From positions 21,038 through 85,037 of the forward strand of contig JBAZMA010000010.1 in NCBI GenBank assembly GCA_041649995.1: a stretch of 64,000 bases of DNA, given 5' to 3'. The DNA is from JBAZMA01 sp041649995 (lineage in GTDB: Bacteria > Omnitrophota > Gorgyraeia > Velamenicoccales > Velamenicoccaceae). This document shows, piece by piece, positions 51,048 through 60,324 of the stretch; the first letter of the stretch is position 1; each line of letters opens with the position of its first letter. The translations under genes and the position numbers were made by a program. The notes beneath the pieces were generated by a model. That model made no database searches and had not been told where the DNA came from. It saw only the letters and a program-made list of their open reading frames with translations.

Positions 51048-53429
51048 TTATCGCGCTTTCTTGTCTTCTAAAATGACCTGCTGATTGAGTTGAGACGCGA
51101 TATACTCAACGGTTTTCTTGTATTCCGCGTATTCCTCCTGGCTGACCTCACGGAGTTTGGAGCTGTAAATATAAGCGTATTTAAGGACGCGGCCCTTGTG
51201 CTCGTATCGGCTTGTCAGGGTAAACCACTTGGTATCGGCATTCACCGGCTCCGGCAGATATTTTACCGCAAAATGCGGAGGTAATTCAACCTCCAAAACC
51301 TCTTCCTGGCTTCTGAGGCTTCCTGTGTCAAGCGGATAGCGCCTGTTTTCACGGGCCACCACAGACGTATCAAAGCCGCTCGCCTGATTCATGATGCGCG
51401 TAGAGCCGGCGCTGATAAAATACCTCGGCGCCGCGAAACGGTAAGAAAAATCAACGGGCTTATCCAGGTCATCGGCATTCTTGATCGTATAATCCAGGAG
51501 CGTGCCATTCTCGGAAATCGAACGGATCCTTTGCTTGATAGCCTCTTCGATGAGCGCGGGCATGGTGAACTTAACCCAGTATCTTTGCGACTGTCTGAAC
51601 ACTCCCCAGGTTTCAACCGACCGTTCTCCCCGGATAGACTCGTCTTCTTCCACCCGGATACGCGTCCTGGTCATCGCGCGGTTATGCGACGCCGTGAAAA
51701 GCGGAGTTTTCACCAATTCATATCTGTCCGGGAAAAACACAAGGACAAGTCTGTCCTGATCATCCTCAGGCAGGTCCCCGAAAGCGACAGTCGAAGCTGT
51801 CGGGTCCATAAAGACGAGCCCCTCCTCCATTCGCACGGCGGCAATGGCATGGTTAAATACAAGGCTTGGCAGGTCTTCGTAATTCTCCAGATTATTGGCT
51901 GTGCTTATCAAAACAGGATACGCTTCAATACCGGCGATTCTCAACATGGCCACCAAAAGGATGGCCTTGTCTTTGCAATCACCGTATTTATTGCGAAAAA
52001 CCTCCCGCGCGTCATGAGGCTCATACCCGGCGTCCCCGTATTCGACGGCCACATAGCGCACATCCTGGGCGCAGAAGCCGTAGATGGCGCGGATCTTCTC
52101 CCGGCGCGTCGTCAGGCCCTTGGTCAATTCCCCGGTCTTGCGGGTCATGGCGTCATCCACCTCGAACTTGTCTTGATAAAGCCCCTTCCACCAGCGATAG
52201 ATCTCTTCCCAGCTGGAAAATGTGCTCATGAGAAGATAAGGATTGATCCTGGAAAAAGTCGGCATGGCCGGCTCCGGGATGATCTGGGGCACATCCCGCG
52301 ATTCCATGGTATAAACAACATCCTGGGAGCGGCCTTCGGCCTTTTCCGGCATCAGGTTGAAATCTCCGGGGTTAAAACGGTCGTTGACGACCTTGAAACG
52401 CAGCTCAACGTCTTCGGGGACCGTAACCCTGAACTTTTGCCAAAGCACGGGCTCGTGGCTTTGCAGCCAGTAAAGGGAATCAAAATCTTTTTTGTTGACG
52501 AGCTTGGTCCGCAAAAGCCGGACCTTATATTCCAGAATGCTGCCCGGGGCGACCTCAGGCATGGAAATGATCCTCATCCGCGCGTTGCTATAGAGGGGAA
52601 AATTCAGATAGAGGGAAACATCGCGGATATTTTTATCCCCGACCGTGACAACGGTCCCGTCAGGTTTGATCGTGCGCGCGTATTCCAACTCGACGGTCTC
52701 ATACGTGGAATCATACTGAAGGGAAATCTCTCCAAAATTCTCCTTGCCCCTGTCGTTTAAGATCTTGACCACGTAGTGGTGCTCGGACACCAGCTGGTCG
52801 TCTTTGTTAAGAGTGATATTCTCGTCGGTCAAGAGATACAGGATGCCGGCTTCCGGATAATCCTCAGGGCCGGGGCTTTTTTCGATCAGTTCCCTGACTT
52901 CGGGCTCGACCCCCGCGAAAGCCTGCCGGTCCGCCAGGTTGATCTGGGTGATACGCTCCCGGGCGCGTTCGCCGAATGACGGGTCTTGCGTCAGGCGCTG
53001 ATAAAATTTAAGGGCCTGGTCGTGAAGATTGGAACGTTCCAGGGTCATGGCGTAATAATACAGGTATTTGGGAGAGCCTTCCTCCCCCATCCTGTTGAAC
53101 ACATCCAGGGCCTGGGTGTAGTCGCCTTTCTTGAAAAGGGCCTCCCCCAAAAGCGCCTGGTCCGGCAACGGACATGCCCTCAACTGAAGAACGGCCTTTT
53201 CAAAATCCCCCGTGGACAAATAGAGGCTGCCCAGCTTGCGGCAAAGCCGGTCCTTCTGCCGGCCGGAGGGGAGTTTGCGGATCGCCTCTTCGTAAAGGCG
53301 CGCGGAAGTTTGAGCGGCCTGCTCTGAAAAAACAGCCAGCCGGTCCGCCCACCAAAGACGGGCCTGTGATGGAGAACAACCGCAAAGACCCAGAACAAAA
53401 ATCGCTGAAATAATATATTTATTCTTCAT
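51048..53429 (-). CDS. DUF3857/transglutaminase-domain lipoprotein with TPR-like N-terminus
   Basis: The 793-residue protein has a lipobox (VLGLCGC). Helical TPR-like repeats span about 30-180, followed by a DUF3857 beta domain (about 200-400). A transglutaminase-like core (about 430-560) has Cys in NKYGDCKDKAILLVAMLR, His in VFNHAIAAV and Asp in FMDPTAS. A C-terminal beta region (DUF3858-like) extends to about 790. These proteins sit in the periplasm or on the outer membrane; their biochemical role is not settled. The Cys-His-Asp triad is intact, so activity is plausible. Confidence 0.85.
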   Translation of the reverse strand: MKNKYIISAIFVLGLCGCSPSQARLWWADRLAVFSEQAAQTSARLYEEAIRKLPSGRQKDRLCRKLGSLYLSTGDFEKAVLQLRACPLPDQALLGEALFKKGDYTQALDVFNRMGEEGSPKYLYYYAMTLERSNLHDQALKFYQRLTQDPSFGERARERITQINLADRQAFAGVEPEVRELIEKSPGPEDYPEAGILYLLTDENITLNKDDQLVSEHHYVVKILNDRGKENFGEISLQYDSTYETVELEYARTIKPDGTVVTVGDKNIRDVSLYLNFPLYSNARMRIISMPEVAPGSILEYKVRLLRTKLVNKKDFDSLYWLQSHEPVLWQKFRVTVPEDVELRFKVVNDRFNPGDFNLMPEKAEGRSQDVVYTMESRDVPQIIPEPAMPTFSRINPYLLMSTFSSWEEIYRWWKGLYQDKFEVDDAMTRKTGELTKGLTTRREKIRAIYGFCAQDVRYVAVEYGDAGYEPHDAREVFRNKYGDCKDKAILLVAMLRIAGIEAYPVLISTANNLENYEDLPSLVFNHAIAAVRMEEGLVFMDPTASTVAFGDLPEDDQDRLVLVFFPDRYELVKTPLFTASHNRAMTRTRIRVEEDESIRGERSVETWGVFRQSQRYWVKFTMPALIEEAIKQRIRSISENGTLLDYTIKNADDLDKPVDFSYRFAAPRYFISAGSTRIMNQASGFDTSVVARENRRYPLDTGSLRSQEEVLEVELPPHFAVKYLPEPVNADTKWFTLTSRYEHKGRVLKYAYIYSSKLREVSQEEYAEYKKTVEYIASQLNQQVILEDKKAR

Positions 53430-53446
53430 AAGCTTATGTTCTTATT

Positions 53447-54262
53447 CTACAGGATTGCGCAGGTCTTCTCAACGTCGTTTTCATAAACTTTCCTGACGCT
53501 AAGCGTCAGGCGGCCCGGGCGGCCCCTGCCAACGGCTTTCCCGCAAAGCCTTGTCAAGGGCATGACGCCGATCAGGGCGTTTGTCAAAAAGATCTCATCG
53601 CTGGAAAAAAGGTCTTCTTTTTTCAGGCGCGCTTCTTGGGGCTTAAGGCCGGCGCCCTTGAGGAGATCCAGGACCCTTTTTCGCGTAATTCCCTCAAGAC
53701 AACCGCTGGATAGGGCAGGAGTAAAAACTTTGGCGTCTTTGATGAGAAAAATATTGGTCCGGGAGCCTTCCACAAGAAGCCCTTTGGACAAAAACAGGGC
53801 CTCATCCGAGCCTTTTTGACGGGCCTGCCGGGCCAGGCGCGTGTAAAAAGCGCGCTGAAGGGATTTGACATGCGGTCCCGCGGAATTTGGATGTCCGGCC
53901 GGCTTCAAAAGAACGGCGGTGAATCCTTTCGCGTAAGCGGCCTCATCGGGCCGTTGACGCGAAGAGACCAGGATCGCGGGTTTTCCCTGATAGGAAAACA
54001 CCGCCAGCCTTAAGCCGGTTTCCCCGGCGGCAAGAAAGCTACTGAGGGATTTTTTCAGGAGGCTCCGGTCCGGCGGGCGCACACCGGCAGCCACGCAGCC
54101 TTTCGTCAACCGGTTCAGATGCCTTTCCAGAAGGTAAACTTTTCCTCCGCAGCCGCGCATGGTCTCAAACGCGCCGCGAAAAGAAAAAAGCTTATTCAAA
54201 AGAGCCCTGGCCTTTGAAGACTCCCGAGGAAGCCATGAACCGTTAAAATAAACTGTGTCCAT
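53447..54262 (-). CDS. pabC: Aminotransferase class IV, probable aminodeoxychorismate lyase
   Basis: The 271-residue PLP enzyme of fold type IV has GAFETMRGCGGKVYLLERHLNRL, the PLP Lys in VKSLQRAFY, SDEALFLSKGLLVEGSRTNIFLI, and GCLEGITRKRVLDLL. It ends 185 nt before... rather, it lies directly after pabB in the operon (25-nt gap), which argues for conversion of 4-amino-4-deoxychorismate to p-aminobenzoate. Branched-chain or D-amino-acid aminotransferases share the same motifs, but the pabB linkage decides. Confidence 0.85.
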   Translation of the reverse strand: MDTVYFNGSWLPRESSKARALLNKLFSFRGAFETMRGCGGKVYLLERHLNRLTKGCVAAGVRPPDRSLLKKSLSSFLAAGETGLRLAVFSYQGKPAILVSSRQRPDEAAYAKGFTAVLLKPAGHPNSAGPHVKSLQRAFYTRLARQARQKGSDEALFLSKGLLVEGSRTNIFLIKDAKVFTPALSSGCLEGITRKRVLDLLKGAGLKPQEARLKKEDLFSSDEIFLTNALIGVMPLTRLCGKAVGRGRPGRLTLSVRKVYENDVEKTCAIL

Positions 54263-54287
54263 TTTTTCTTTTTAGCTGATTTCTCAT

Positions 54288-55691
54288 CTAGAGAAGTTCC
54301 TGCCTGCCGGTCAGGGCTTCCAGGAGCACGCGGGCCTTGATCAACGTCTCCTCGTATTCTCTTGCGGGGTCGGAATCCGCGACAATACCGCCGCCCACAT
54401 GAAAACAAACCCGGTCCCCCGCTTTCAAGAGCGTGCGGATCAAAATGTTAAATTGAAGGGTGTTATGAAAACTCATGTAACCAAGGGCGCCGGTATAAAC
54501 CCCTCTGGCATCCGGCTCCAGCTCTTTGATGATCTCCATCGCCCTGATCTTCGGGCATCCCGTGACCGACCCTCCGGGAAAACAGGCCTTCAGGAGATCC
54601 CAACGGTCGCGGGATGGATGCAGGAGACCTTCGATTTCTGATGTGGCCTGAAAAACAGTGCGGTAAGATTCAATGTCTCGTTTGCGCCGCAGCCGGACTG
54701 ATCCGTAACGGCAGACCCTGCCCAGGTCATTTCTCTCTAAGTCCACGACCATCAGGAGCTCCGCCTTCTCTTTACGGCTCCGGGATAACTGCCTGCGGTT
54801 TTCTTCATCACTCTCCCCGTCCCCTGTCCTGGGACGCGTGCCCTTCATGGGCCTGGTGGAAACAAGGCGTCCGTCAAAATCAAGAAAACGTTCCGGAGAA
54901 GCGCTGATGATGCTGAAATCCGGCGTCCTGTAAAATCCCGAAAAACAGACGGGAAAAGATTCGGACAGCCTCTTGTAAATCTGCCAATCATCCGCCCGCG
55001 TCCGGGCGCTGAACTTTTGGGAAAGGTTGACCTGATAAATGTCACCGGCCGCGATATACGCCTTGGCTTTTCTCACGGCCGCCAGATAGGATTTTTTTGT
55101 AAAATTGGATTCAGGCGCGCGAAGCAGGCCGCGGAACGGTTTCTCCGGCGAGGGCCGTGATTCCAGGAGAACCTGCAGGATTTCCTCCAGCCTGCGTCCG
55201 GCCCTTTTTTTACCGGACTTCCCGTGCTCCGGGAAACCGCTGGAAAAAACAGCCGCCTCGCCTGTCTTGTGGTCAAAGCAAACGGAGGCGTCATAAAAAG
55301 AAAGGAGCGCGTCAGGAACGTGCGCCCCCCGCGCCGGCCTCTGTCTGATGCCCTCCCAGCCCAGCCCCAGTTCATACCCGAGATATCCGGCCATCCCGCA
55401 CAAGAAAGGATACGAAAGCCCGGGATTCTTGAGCCGGTATTCTTTCAAATATTCCCGCACGACTTCGCCCAAAGGGCGGCCGGTATCCTGACAGCGCGCG
55501 CCCCGCGTCAGAAAAGCGCGGCCCTGCTCATGCCTCAAAACCGCGAAGGGCCGCGCGCCGAAAAAAGAATACCGCCCCAAAGCGCCCCGCTTGGCGCTTT
55601 CAAACAGGAACGCGAAAGGCTCCGCGGAAAACGGCGAAAACAAGCGCCGCGCGAAGGCCTTCTTTTTAAAAATCTTATAGACGGGCGCCAT
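54288..55691 (-). CDS. pabB: Aminodeoxychorismate synthase component I
   Basis: The 467-residue chorismate-binding protein has ISASPERFLDFDGRLVSTRPMKGTRPR, the KAELLMVVDLERNDLGRVC block, FPGGSVTGCPKIRAMEII and LEPDARGVYTGALGYM in family order. It adds ammonia to chorismate for p-aminobenzoate and folate synthesis. The start MAPVYKIFKKK at 55691 is chosen; it overlaps the DUF2156 gene and lacks a strong ribosome site. No pabA glutaminase lies in the window. Confidence 0.88.
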   Translation of the reverse strand: MAPVYKIFKKKAFARRLFSPFSAEPFAFLFESAKRGALGRYSFFGARPFAVLRHEQGRAFLTRGARCQDTGRPLGEVVREYLKEYRLKNPGLSYPFLCGMAGYLGYELGLGWEGIRQRPARGAHVPDALLSFYDASVCFDHKTGEAAVFSSGFPEHGKSGKKRAGRRLEEILQVLLESRPSPEKPFRGLLRAPESNFTKKSYLAAVRKAKAYIAAGDIYQVNLSQKFSARTRADDWQIYKRLSESFPVCFSGFYRTPDFSIISASPERFLDFDGRLVSTRPMKGTRPRTGDGESDEENRRQLSRSRKEKAELLMVVDLERNDLGRVCRYGSVRLRRKRDIESYRTVFQATSEIEGLLHPSRDRWDLLKACFPGGSVTGCPKIRAMEIIKELEPDARGVYTGALGYMSFHNTLQFNILIRTLLKAGDRVCFHVGGGIVADSDPAREYEETLIKARVLLEALTGRQELL

Positions 55692-56586
55692 CGGCCAAGA
55701 GGACTGTGTGAGAAGCGACGGTTTGAGAAGGGTGATACAAAAATTTGGCCTGCCGCAAATTCTCCAGGCCGCTGTCATCCATGATATTGATCTCGCTGTG
55801 AGGCGTCAGGCAGCGGCTGAATTCGCGGAATATCCACGCGCAGACACCTTTTAAGGCCAGGTCCGCGAATTCAAAATTCACGCAAAAAGGCCCTTCGGCA
55901 GGAAGGGGGAATCCCGAAGAAAAAGCGGCCAGGCGGCCTGAAACCTCCACGACAAAAGCCCTGCCCTCCAGTTTTTCATAGGAAGCCAGCATGGCCTCAA
56001 GCACGCGCGCGCTGTCCTGAAGCATGGCCCGATACACGGGGTCCGCGCGCCTGGCTTCCCGCTCCCGGCGCCAGGCCTGATGCAGGGCCAAAACTGCCTT
56101 CCGGTCGCCTGCGGCATAAGGCCTCAACAGCGCCTGCGGAAAATTCTTCTCGAAATAATTGCAAAGGTTCCTTTTATGCCTGTACCTGTCTCCGCGCAAT
56201 GTGGCGGCGTCCTTTTGAGACAGGAGATACTCGTCCCCTTTCTTGTAATGCCGGAATAAATCCCCGGAAAAATTCCCCAGGTCCCCTTCTTCGACATTTT
56301 CCATGCGTGAAATATCGCGGTTCGCGTTTTTTTCTTCCATGAAACGGAAACAATCCAGCGCCGTTTCCTTATCCGCCGGGCCCAGAGGGGGCAAATACAT
56401 GAAACAGCCGGTCTGGTCCTCAAAAAAACAACAGAGGTTGCCGCGCGCGACAGTCCAGCGGATGGAAAACAGCGTTTTCCAGATAAAGATATTCTCGAAA
56501 GCGTAGGCGGAAAGCCTCCGGCAGGACAAAGAAAGATATTTCTCGAATAAGGGGCGGTCGGATAGGCGCAAAGTCCGGAGTTTCAT
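55675..56586 (-). CDS. DUF2156-family protein (lysyl-phosphatidylglycerol synthase C-terminal-like)
   Basis: The 303-residue protein is a double GNAT-like fold of the DUF2156 type. It has LSDRPLFEKYLSLSCRRLSAYAFENIFIW at the N-terminus, RYRHKRNLCNYFEKN in the middle, and CVNFEFADLALKGVCAWIFREF with INIMDDSGLENLRQAKFLYHP near the end. Family members include the aminoacyltransferase half of MprF. Soluble ones like this have no assigned role. It overlaps pabB. Confidence 0.8.
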   Translation of the reverse strand: MKLRTLRLSDRPLFEKYLSLSCRRLSAYAFENIFIWKTLFSIRWTVARGNLCCFFEDQTGCFMYLPPLGPADKETALDCFRFMEEKNANRDISRMENVEEGDLGNFSGDLFRHYKKGDEYLLSQKDAATLRGDRYRHKRNLCNYFEKNFPQALLRPYAAGDRKAVLALHQAWRREREARRADPVYRAMLQDSARVLEAMLASYEKLEGRAFVVEVSGRLAAFSSGFPLPAEGPFCVNFEFADLALKGVCAWIFREFSRCLTPHSEINIMDDSGLENLRQAKFLYHPSQTVASHTVLLADGARL

Positions 56587-57138
56587 CTAGAATTCGGGAA
56601 AATCCCGGAGGATACGATACCCTTGGGGATATTTTTGAAAAAGACAGCCGTTCTCCTTAAAGACCTTCTTTGCGGCCGCGGATGAGAGCGTTTGCCTGAG
56701 GTTTTCCAGATAAGCGGCGAATTCCTTGTCCTCAAGGCGCTCCTGAATATACGGGCAATGCGGATCAACAGCCAGGACGCGCCGGCCCTCGTGGGAAACC
56801 AGAAGGAACGGATAGAGACGGCATTCCAAAGGCCTGTCTTCATAAATCCCGCAACGAGAGGTCTTCTCGTCCAGACATGGGCATATCCATCCTTCGCCCG
56901 AAGGCAAAAGATCGATTCTCGCCGCCTCCCCTGTTTTGTTCGCCGCGTGGGAAAACAGGCAACAGGGCAGAAGCTCCTTTTGCAACAGCGCGCGGATCTC
57001 CTCGAAAAGGAATAAGGGGGTCCAGGGCGTGTGTTGTTCGCAAAAACGGCAGCAGCCGCCGCAGGACAGGCAAACATCGGATGGGACGAACGGTTTGATA
57101 TCAAGCGTCATAGACTGAAAGTGTTTTTTCCGTGCCAT
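56587..57138 (-). CDS. YkgJ-type cysteine-cluster protein
   Basis: The 183-residue protein belongs to the zinc/iron-chelating PF03692 family. CLSCGGCCRFC near residue 23 and the later CPCLDEKTSRCGIYEDRPLECRLYPFLL supply the characteristic eight cysteines. A metal cluster is expected, but the cellular role is unknown. Frame 56583-57104 on the same strand is a shadow. The gene ends immediately before the DUF2156 start. Confidence 0.85.
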   Translation of the reverse strand: MARKKHFQSMTLDIKPFVPSDVCLSCGGCCRFCEQHTPWTPLFLFEEIRALLQKELLPCCLFSHAANKTGEAARIDLLPSGEGWICPCLDEKTSRCGIYEDRPLECRLYPFLLVSHEGRRVLAVDPHCPYIQERLEDKEFAAYLENLRQTLSSAAAKKVFKENGCLFQKYPQGYRILRDFPEF

Positions 57139-57168
57139 AACCGAACAACGACCACAAAAAATTTCTCA

Positions 57169-57588
57169 TCATTCCCCGTGCAGCTGGACAAACACCTTTC
57201 TCTGCCGGGGCCTGTTGTCAAAATCCATAAGCACGATCTGCTGCCAGGTCCCCGAAACCATCCGGCCTTTTGAAAAAGGCACAGACAGGCCCGGCTTCAG
57301 GAGCGAGGCGCGCAGATGGGAAAATCCGTTGGCGTCCCCCCAGGTCGCGTCATGATGATAGCCCTTCTTTTCCGGGATGATCTTCTCAAAAAAGTCTTTG
57401 AGGTCCTGCTCAAGGCCCGGTTCGAATTCACAGGTCGTCAGGCCCGCTGTCGAACCGACAACAAACAAAAAAATCATGCCTTCTTTAAGACGGGAACGCT
57501 CCAGCAGGCCGGAAACATCGGAAGAAATATCTATGATATCTCCATGGCCCTTTGTTTGGTAGGACAACTCCTGGGATAAGATCTTCAT
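57169..57588 (-). CDS. YjbQ-family protein
   Basis: The 139-residue protein of the UPF0047/YjbQ family has GHGDIIDISSDV, FVVGSTAGLTTCEFEPGLEQDL, HHDATWGDANGFSHLRASLLKPGLSVPF and TWQQIVLMDFDNRPRQRKVFVQL. The conserved His residues bind zinc. Members show thiamine-phosphate-synthase-like side activity. It sits between the tRNA-binding protein gene and the YkgJ gene with short gaps. Confidence 0.88.
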   Translation of the reverse strand: MKILSQELSYQTKGHGDIIDISSDVSGLLERSRLKEGMIFLFVVGSTAGLTTCEFEPGLEQDLKDFFEKIIPEKKGYHHDATWGDANGFSHLRASLLKPGLSVPFSKGRMVSGTWQQIVLMDFDNRPRQRKVFVQLHGE

Positions 57589-57624
57589 GGGGGCAAATCC
57601 TTTGAATCCGCAGGCCTCTGTATC

Positions 57625-57945
57625 TTATTTGACGATGCTTCCTTCCTTGACCTGCCGGTCCGGCGATAAAACGGAGACCCCGGCTTCGTCGGAGGCGGCC
57701 AGAAGCATGCCCTGGCTCTCCACGCCCCTGATCACGGCAGGCTCGAGATTATCCACAACCACGACCTGGCGACCGATCAATTTCTCCGTTTCATAAAATT
57801 GCCGGATGCCGGCGACGACCTGTTTGGTGACCCCGCCTGTGTCGATGGTCACTACATACAGGCGGTCTGCCTGCGGATGAAGCTGCACGTCTTTAATGGT
57901 CGCGATCTTTAATTCCACCTTGCGAAAATCTTCGTAAGTAACCAT
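57625..57945 (-). CDS. tRNA-binding OB-fold protein (MetG C-terminal / CsaA-like)
   Basis: The 106-residue protein is a free-standing EMAPII-type OB fold: FRKVELKIATIKDVQLHPQADRLYVVTID, VVAGIRQFYETEKLIGRQVVVVDNLEPA, and RGVESQGMLLAASDE. This domain normally forms the C-terminus of MetRS. As a separate protein it can be a MetRS beta-subunit or CsaA-like chaperone. metG itself is not in the window. Confidence 0.9.
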   Translation of the reverse strand: MVTYEDFRKVELKIATIKDVQLHPQADRLYVVTIDTGGVTKQVVAGIRQFYETEKLIGRQVVVVDNLEPAVIRGVESQGMLLAASDEAGVSVLSPDRQVKEGSIVK

Positions 57946-58061
57946 GGTCTCCTTTTTGATCCTCTTGGGGCCTTTGTCCTGTTAAAAATTGTCCGGAAGG
58001 CAAAAATCAGCAAGCGTGAGCGTTTCCTGCGTGCGGGCAGGAATGGGCGGCATCGGCGTTT

Positions 58062-59420
58062 TTATACGCCCAGGTTTTTGAGCTCCCTGAGCGCTTCACG
58101 GATCTTTTCCTTAGGATAATGGAAATCTTTGAGGTTCCCGGAAAGATAATTGTCATAAGCGGTCAGGTCGAAATGGCCGTGGCCGCTGTAGCTGATAACG
58201 ATACACTTGGCCTTCTTCTGCTGCCTCGCCAAAATGGCCTCCTGCACGCCCGCGTGGATGGCGTGGGCTGTTTCAGGGGCGGGAAGAAAACCCTCTGTCT
58301 TGGCGAACAGGATGGCTGAAGAAAAAATGCCTGTCTGATGGACGGAGACGGGCCGCACGATCTTCTTGTCGATCAAGGCGCTGACCAGCGGCGCGCAGCC
58401 GTGATATCTCAAGCCGCCGGCGTGTATGCCCGGCGGGATGAAGCTGTGGCCAAGGGTGTACATTTTCAAGAGCGGCGTCAGTCTGGCCGTGTCCCCGAAA
58501 TCGTAGCAGAAAGGCCCGGCCGTCATGGTCGGGCAGGCCGTCGGCTCCACGGCGACAAAATCGATCTTTTTGCCTTTGAGCTTATCCGCGACAAAAGGAA
58601 AAACCAGGCCCGCGAAATTACTGCCCCCTCCCACGCACCCCACAAGGACATCAGGAGTTTCGCCGGCGATCTTAAGCTGTTTCTTGACTTCCAGGCCGAT
58701 GACGGACTGGTGGACCAGGACATGGTTCAAAACGCTTCCGAGGGAATATTTGGCGTCCGCGTGCGTGGCGGCGTCCTCGACCGCCTCGGAGATCGCGATG
58801 CCCAGGCTGCCGGCTGTGCCGGGATATCTTTTCAGGATGTCCCTGCCCGCCCGCGTGCGGTTGGTGGGAGAAGAAAAGACTTCCCCGCCCCAGATATGCA
58901 TCAGCGACTTGCGGAACGGTTTCTGCTCATAGCTGACCTTGACCATATACACGGTGCACTTCAAACCGAAAACACTGCAGGCAAAAGACAGGGCCGAACC
59001 CCATTGCCCGGCGCCGGTTTCGGTGCAAATACGCCTGACCCCCTCTTTTTTATTATAATAAACCTGGGCGACAGCTGTGTTCGTCTTGTGGCTGCCCGGA
59101 GGGCTCATGCTTTCGTCCTTATAATAGATACGGGCGGGAGTTTTAAGCGCCTTTTCCAGGCGCAAGGCGCGCCTGAGCGCCGAAGGCCTCCATATTTTGT
59201 ACATCTTTCTGATGTCGTCCGGAATATCGATCCAGCGTTCCCGGCTGAGCTCCTGTTTGATCAGGGCCTTGGGAAAAATAGGCTCCAGATCCTTGGGGTT
59301 CAGCGGTTTCTTTGTCCCGGGATTTATGGGCGGCGCCAGCTCAAACGGCAGGTCCGCGACGACGTTATACCAGGCTTCAGGGATATCCTTTTCCGTCAAC
59401 AGGATCTTTTCATCTTTCAT
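58062..59420 (-). CDS. Tryptophan synthase beta-like protein TrpB2
   Basis: The 452-residue PLP enzyme belongs to the TrpB2 group, which is longer at the N-terminus than TrpB1. Features are [32 protein letters not shown] context, the PLP Lys in [13 protein letters not shown], the catalytic Glu in [15 protein letters not shown], and the phosphate loop [13 protein letters not shown]. No trpA is adjacent, so it may act alone on indole and serine or on O-phosphoserine-like substrates. It overlaps a small membrane-protein gene upstream by 4 nt. Confidence 0.88.
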   Translation of the reverse strand: MKDEKILLTEKDIPEAWYNVVADLPFELAPPINPGTKKPLNPKDLEPIFPKALIKQELSRERWIDIPDDIRKMYKIWRPSALRRALRLEKALKTPARIYYKDESMSPPGSHKTNTAVAQVYYNKKEGVRRICTETGAGQWGSALSFACSVFGLKCTVYMVKVSYEQKPFRKSLMHIWGGEVFSSPTNRTRAGRDILKRYPGTAGSLGIAISEAVEDAATHADAKYSLGSVLNHVLVHQSVIGLEVKKQLKIAGETPDVLVGCVGGGSNFAGLVFPFVADKLKGKKIDFVAVEPTACPTMTAGPFCYDFGDTARLTPLLKMYTLGHSFIPPGIHAGGLRYHGCAPLVSALIDKKIVRPVSVHQTGIFSSAILFAKTEGFLPAPETAHAIHAGVQEAILARQQKKAKCIVISYSGHGHFDLTAYDNYLSGNLKDFHYPKEKIREALRELKNLGV

Positions 59421-59707
59421 GGCTTGAGTCTCTCCTCCAGTTTTTTTAACCGGCTCAGGATCTCATTTGTTTTTAAATAACCGCATATCAGCTCTCGGGT
59501 CAGGAACACGGCCAGAAATATGACAACAAAGGCCCCGGCAAGAAAAAGCCAGGGATGCTGGCGCACAGACTGGGATATACCCTCAAACCAGGGGATCAGA
59601 GGCTGATCGTACTTTCCATAGCTGGTCGCCTCGGAAAGGGCCTTAAAAACCTCATTCCTGAACTCGGTGGTCTCCTGACTGATGGAATCAAGCGAATGGT
59701 AAGGCAT
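59417..59707 (-). CDS. Small single-pass membrane protein
   Basis: The 96-residue protein has one hydrophobic segment ([18 protein letters not shown], about 54-71), an amphipathic N-terminal part and a charged C-terminal helix ([14 protein letters not shown]). No family is recognised. Its stop overlaps the trpB2 start (ATGA), so it is translated upstream of the enzyme and may simply be a leader partner in the unit. Confidence 0.6.
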   Translation of the reverse strand: MPYHSLDSISQETTEFRNEVFKALSEATSYGKYDQPLIPWFEGISQSVRQHPWLFLAGAFVVIFLAVFLTRELICGYLKTNEILSRLKKLEERLKP

Positions 59708-59861
59708 GGGAATTGTTTATTATTATACCCTAAACGAGGTCCCCAGTTAACTGCATTTTCGGTTTTTTCCTCGTTGGGTCTTTCAGGCGGGGGTTTAAAG
59801 AAAACGCTTTCTCAAAAGGCATGTTTTTGTCTTGTTTACAGGACCCGGATTCAGTAAACTT

Positions 59862-59948
59862 CTTATTAACAGGAAGGAGCTTGTGCGAGAGAGTCGCACC
59901 AAGCGAAACTCATCTAAAGGCTGGTCGAAAAACCAGCCTTCTTTTTTT
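59862..59948 (+). ncRNA. Candidate small RNA with intrinsic terminator
   Basis: The 347-nt gap 59708-60054 has no gene on either strand. On the plus strand there is a hairpin (GCTTG-TGCGA / TCGCA-C-CAAGC, 59879-59904) and then a strong terminator: AAGGCTGGT (59917-59925), 6-nt loop, ACCAGCCTT (59932-59940), then CTTTTTTT. A weak promoter-like pair (TTGTTT...17 nt...TAAACT) ends near 59860. The rest of the gap shows nothing else except the terminator at 59987. Confidence 0.4.
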
Positions 59949-59986
59949 GATCTTCTGCCGCCTTTGTGAGGAAACCCTTATAAAGA

Positions 59987-60013
59987 AAAACCCCGGTTTT
60001 GTACCGGGGTTTT
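59987..60013. terminator. Bidirectional terminator downstream of the 82-residue protein gene
   Basis: AAAACCCCGGT and ACCGGGGTTTT form an 11-bp stem with a 5-nt loop, so A- and T-runs serve both directions. It ends the minus-strand gene at 60055 and would back up the plus-strand terminator at 59917-59948. Confidence 0.85.
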
Positions 60014-60054
60014 ATAACATTAACTATAGCAAAGACTAAGGAGAACCTCTACTT

Positions 60055-60303
60055 CTACTTCCGCTTCAAATCCTTAGGGGAATCAACAGCCAGGACATTG
60101 GTGGACTGGACAAAATAAACAGGGTTGCCTTCCGCGTCAAAGCGGCCGTCGATGCGAAAAACCTTTGTGGCCACAAGCTTCATTTTCAGGACTGTCCCGT
60201 CTTCCAGAAAATACTGGTTAAAATATTCATTCGCCTGGTTGATATCGACAGGCGTCGCCTCCACGATCTCCGAACCAAAATTGATCCTGACCTTTTCGGC
60301 CAT
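60055..60303 (-). CDS. Small conserved-looking hypothetical protein
   Basis: The 82-residue soluble protein reads MAEKVRINFGSEIVEATPVD and continues with strands (VLKMKLVATKVFRIDGRFD, PVYFVQSTNVLAVDSP). It has no signal peptide and no cysteines. The mix of short strands and a terminal DLKRK suggests a small beta domain. AAGGAGC lies upstream of the ATG. No family is recognised. Confidence 0.6.
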   Translation of the reverse strand: MAEKVRINFGSEIVEATPVDINQANEYFNQYFLEDGTVLKMKLVATKVFRIDGRFDAEGNPVYFVQSTNVLAVDSPKDLKRK

Positions 60304-60324
60304 CTCTTTGCTCCTTATCTGAGG

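Noticed and set aside
56583..57104. 173-residue frame overlapping the YkgJ gene
   Set aside because: It is on the same strand but a different frame from the cysteine-cluster protein, which has the full family motif set.
59708..60054. Known riboswitch or SRP RNA in the gap
   Set aside because: The GGAAGGAG segment recalls SRP RNA loosely, but the surrounding stem and tetraloop pattern do not fit, and no regulated gene follows on the plus strand.
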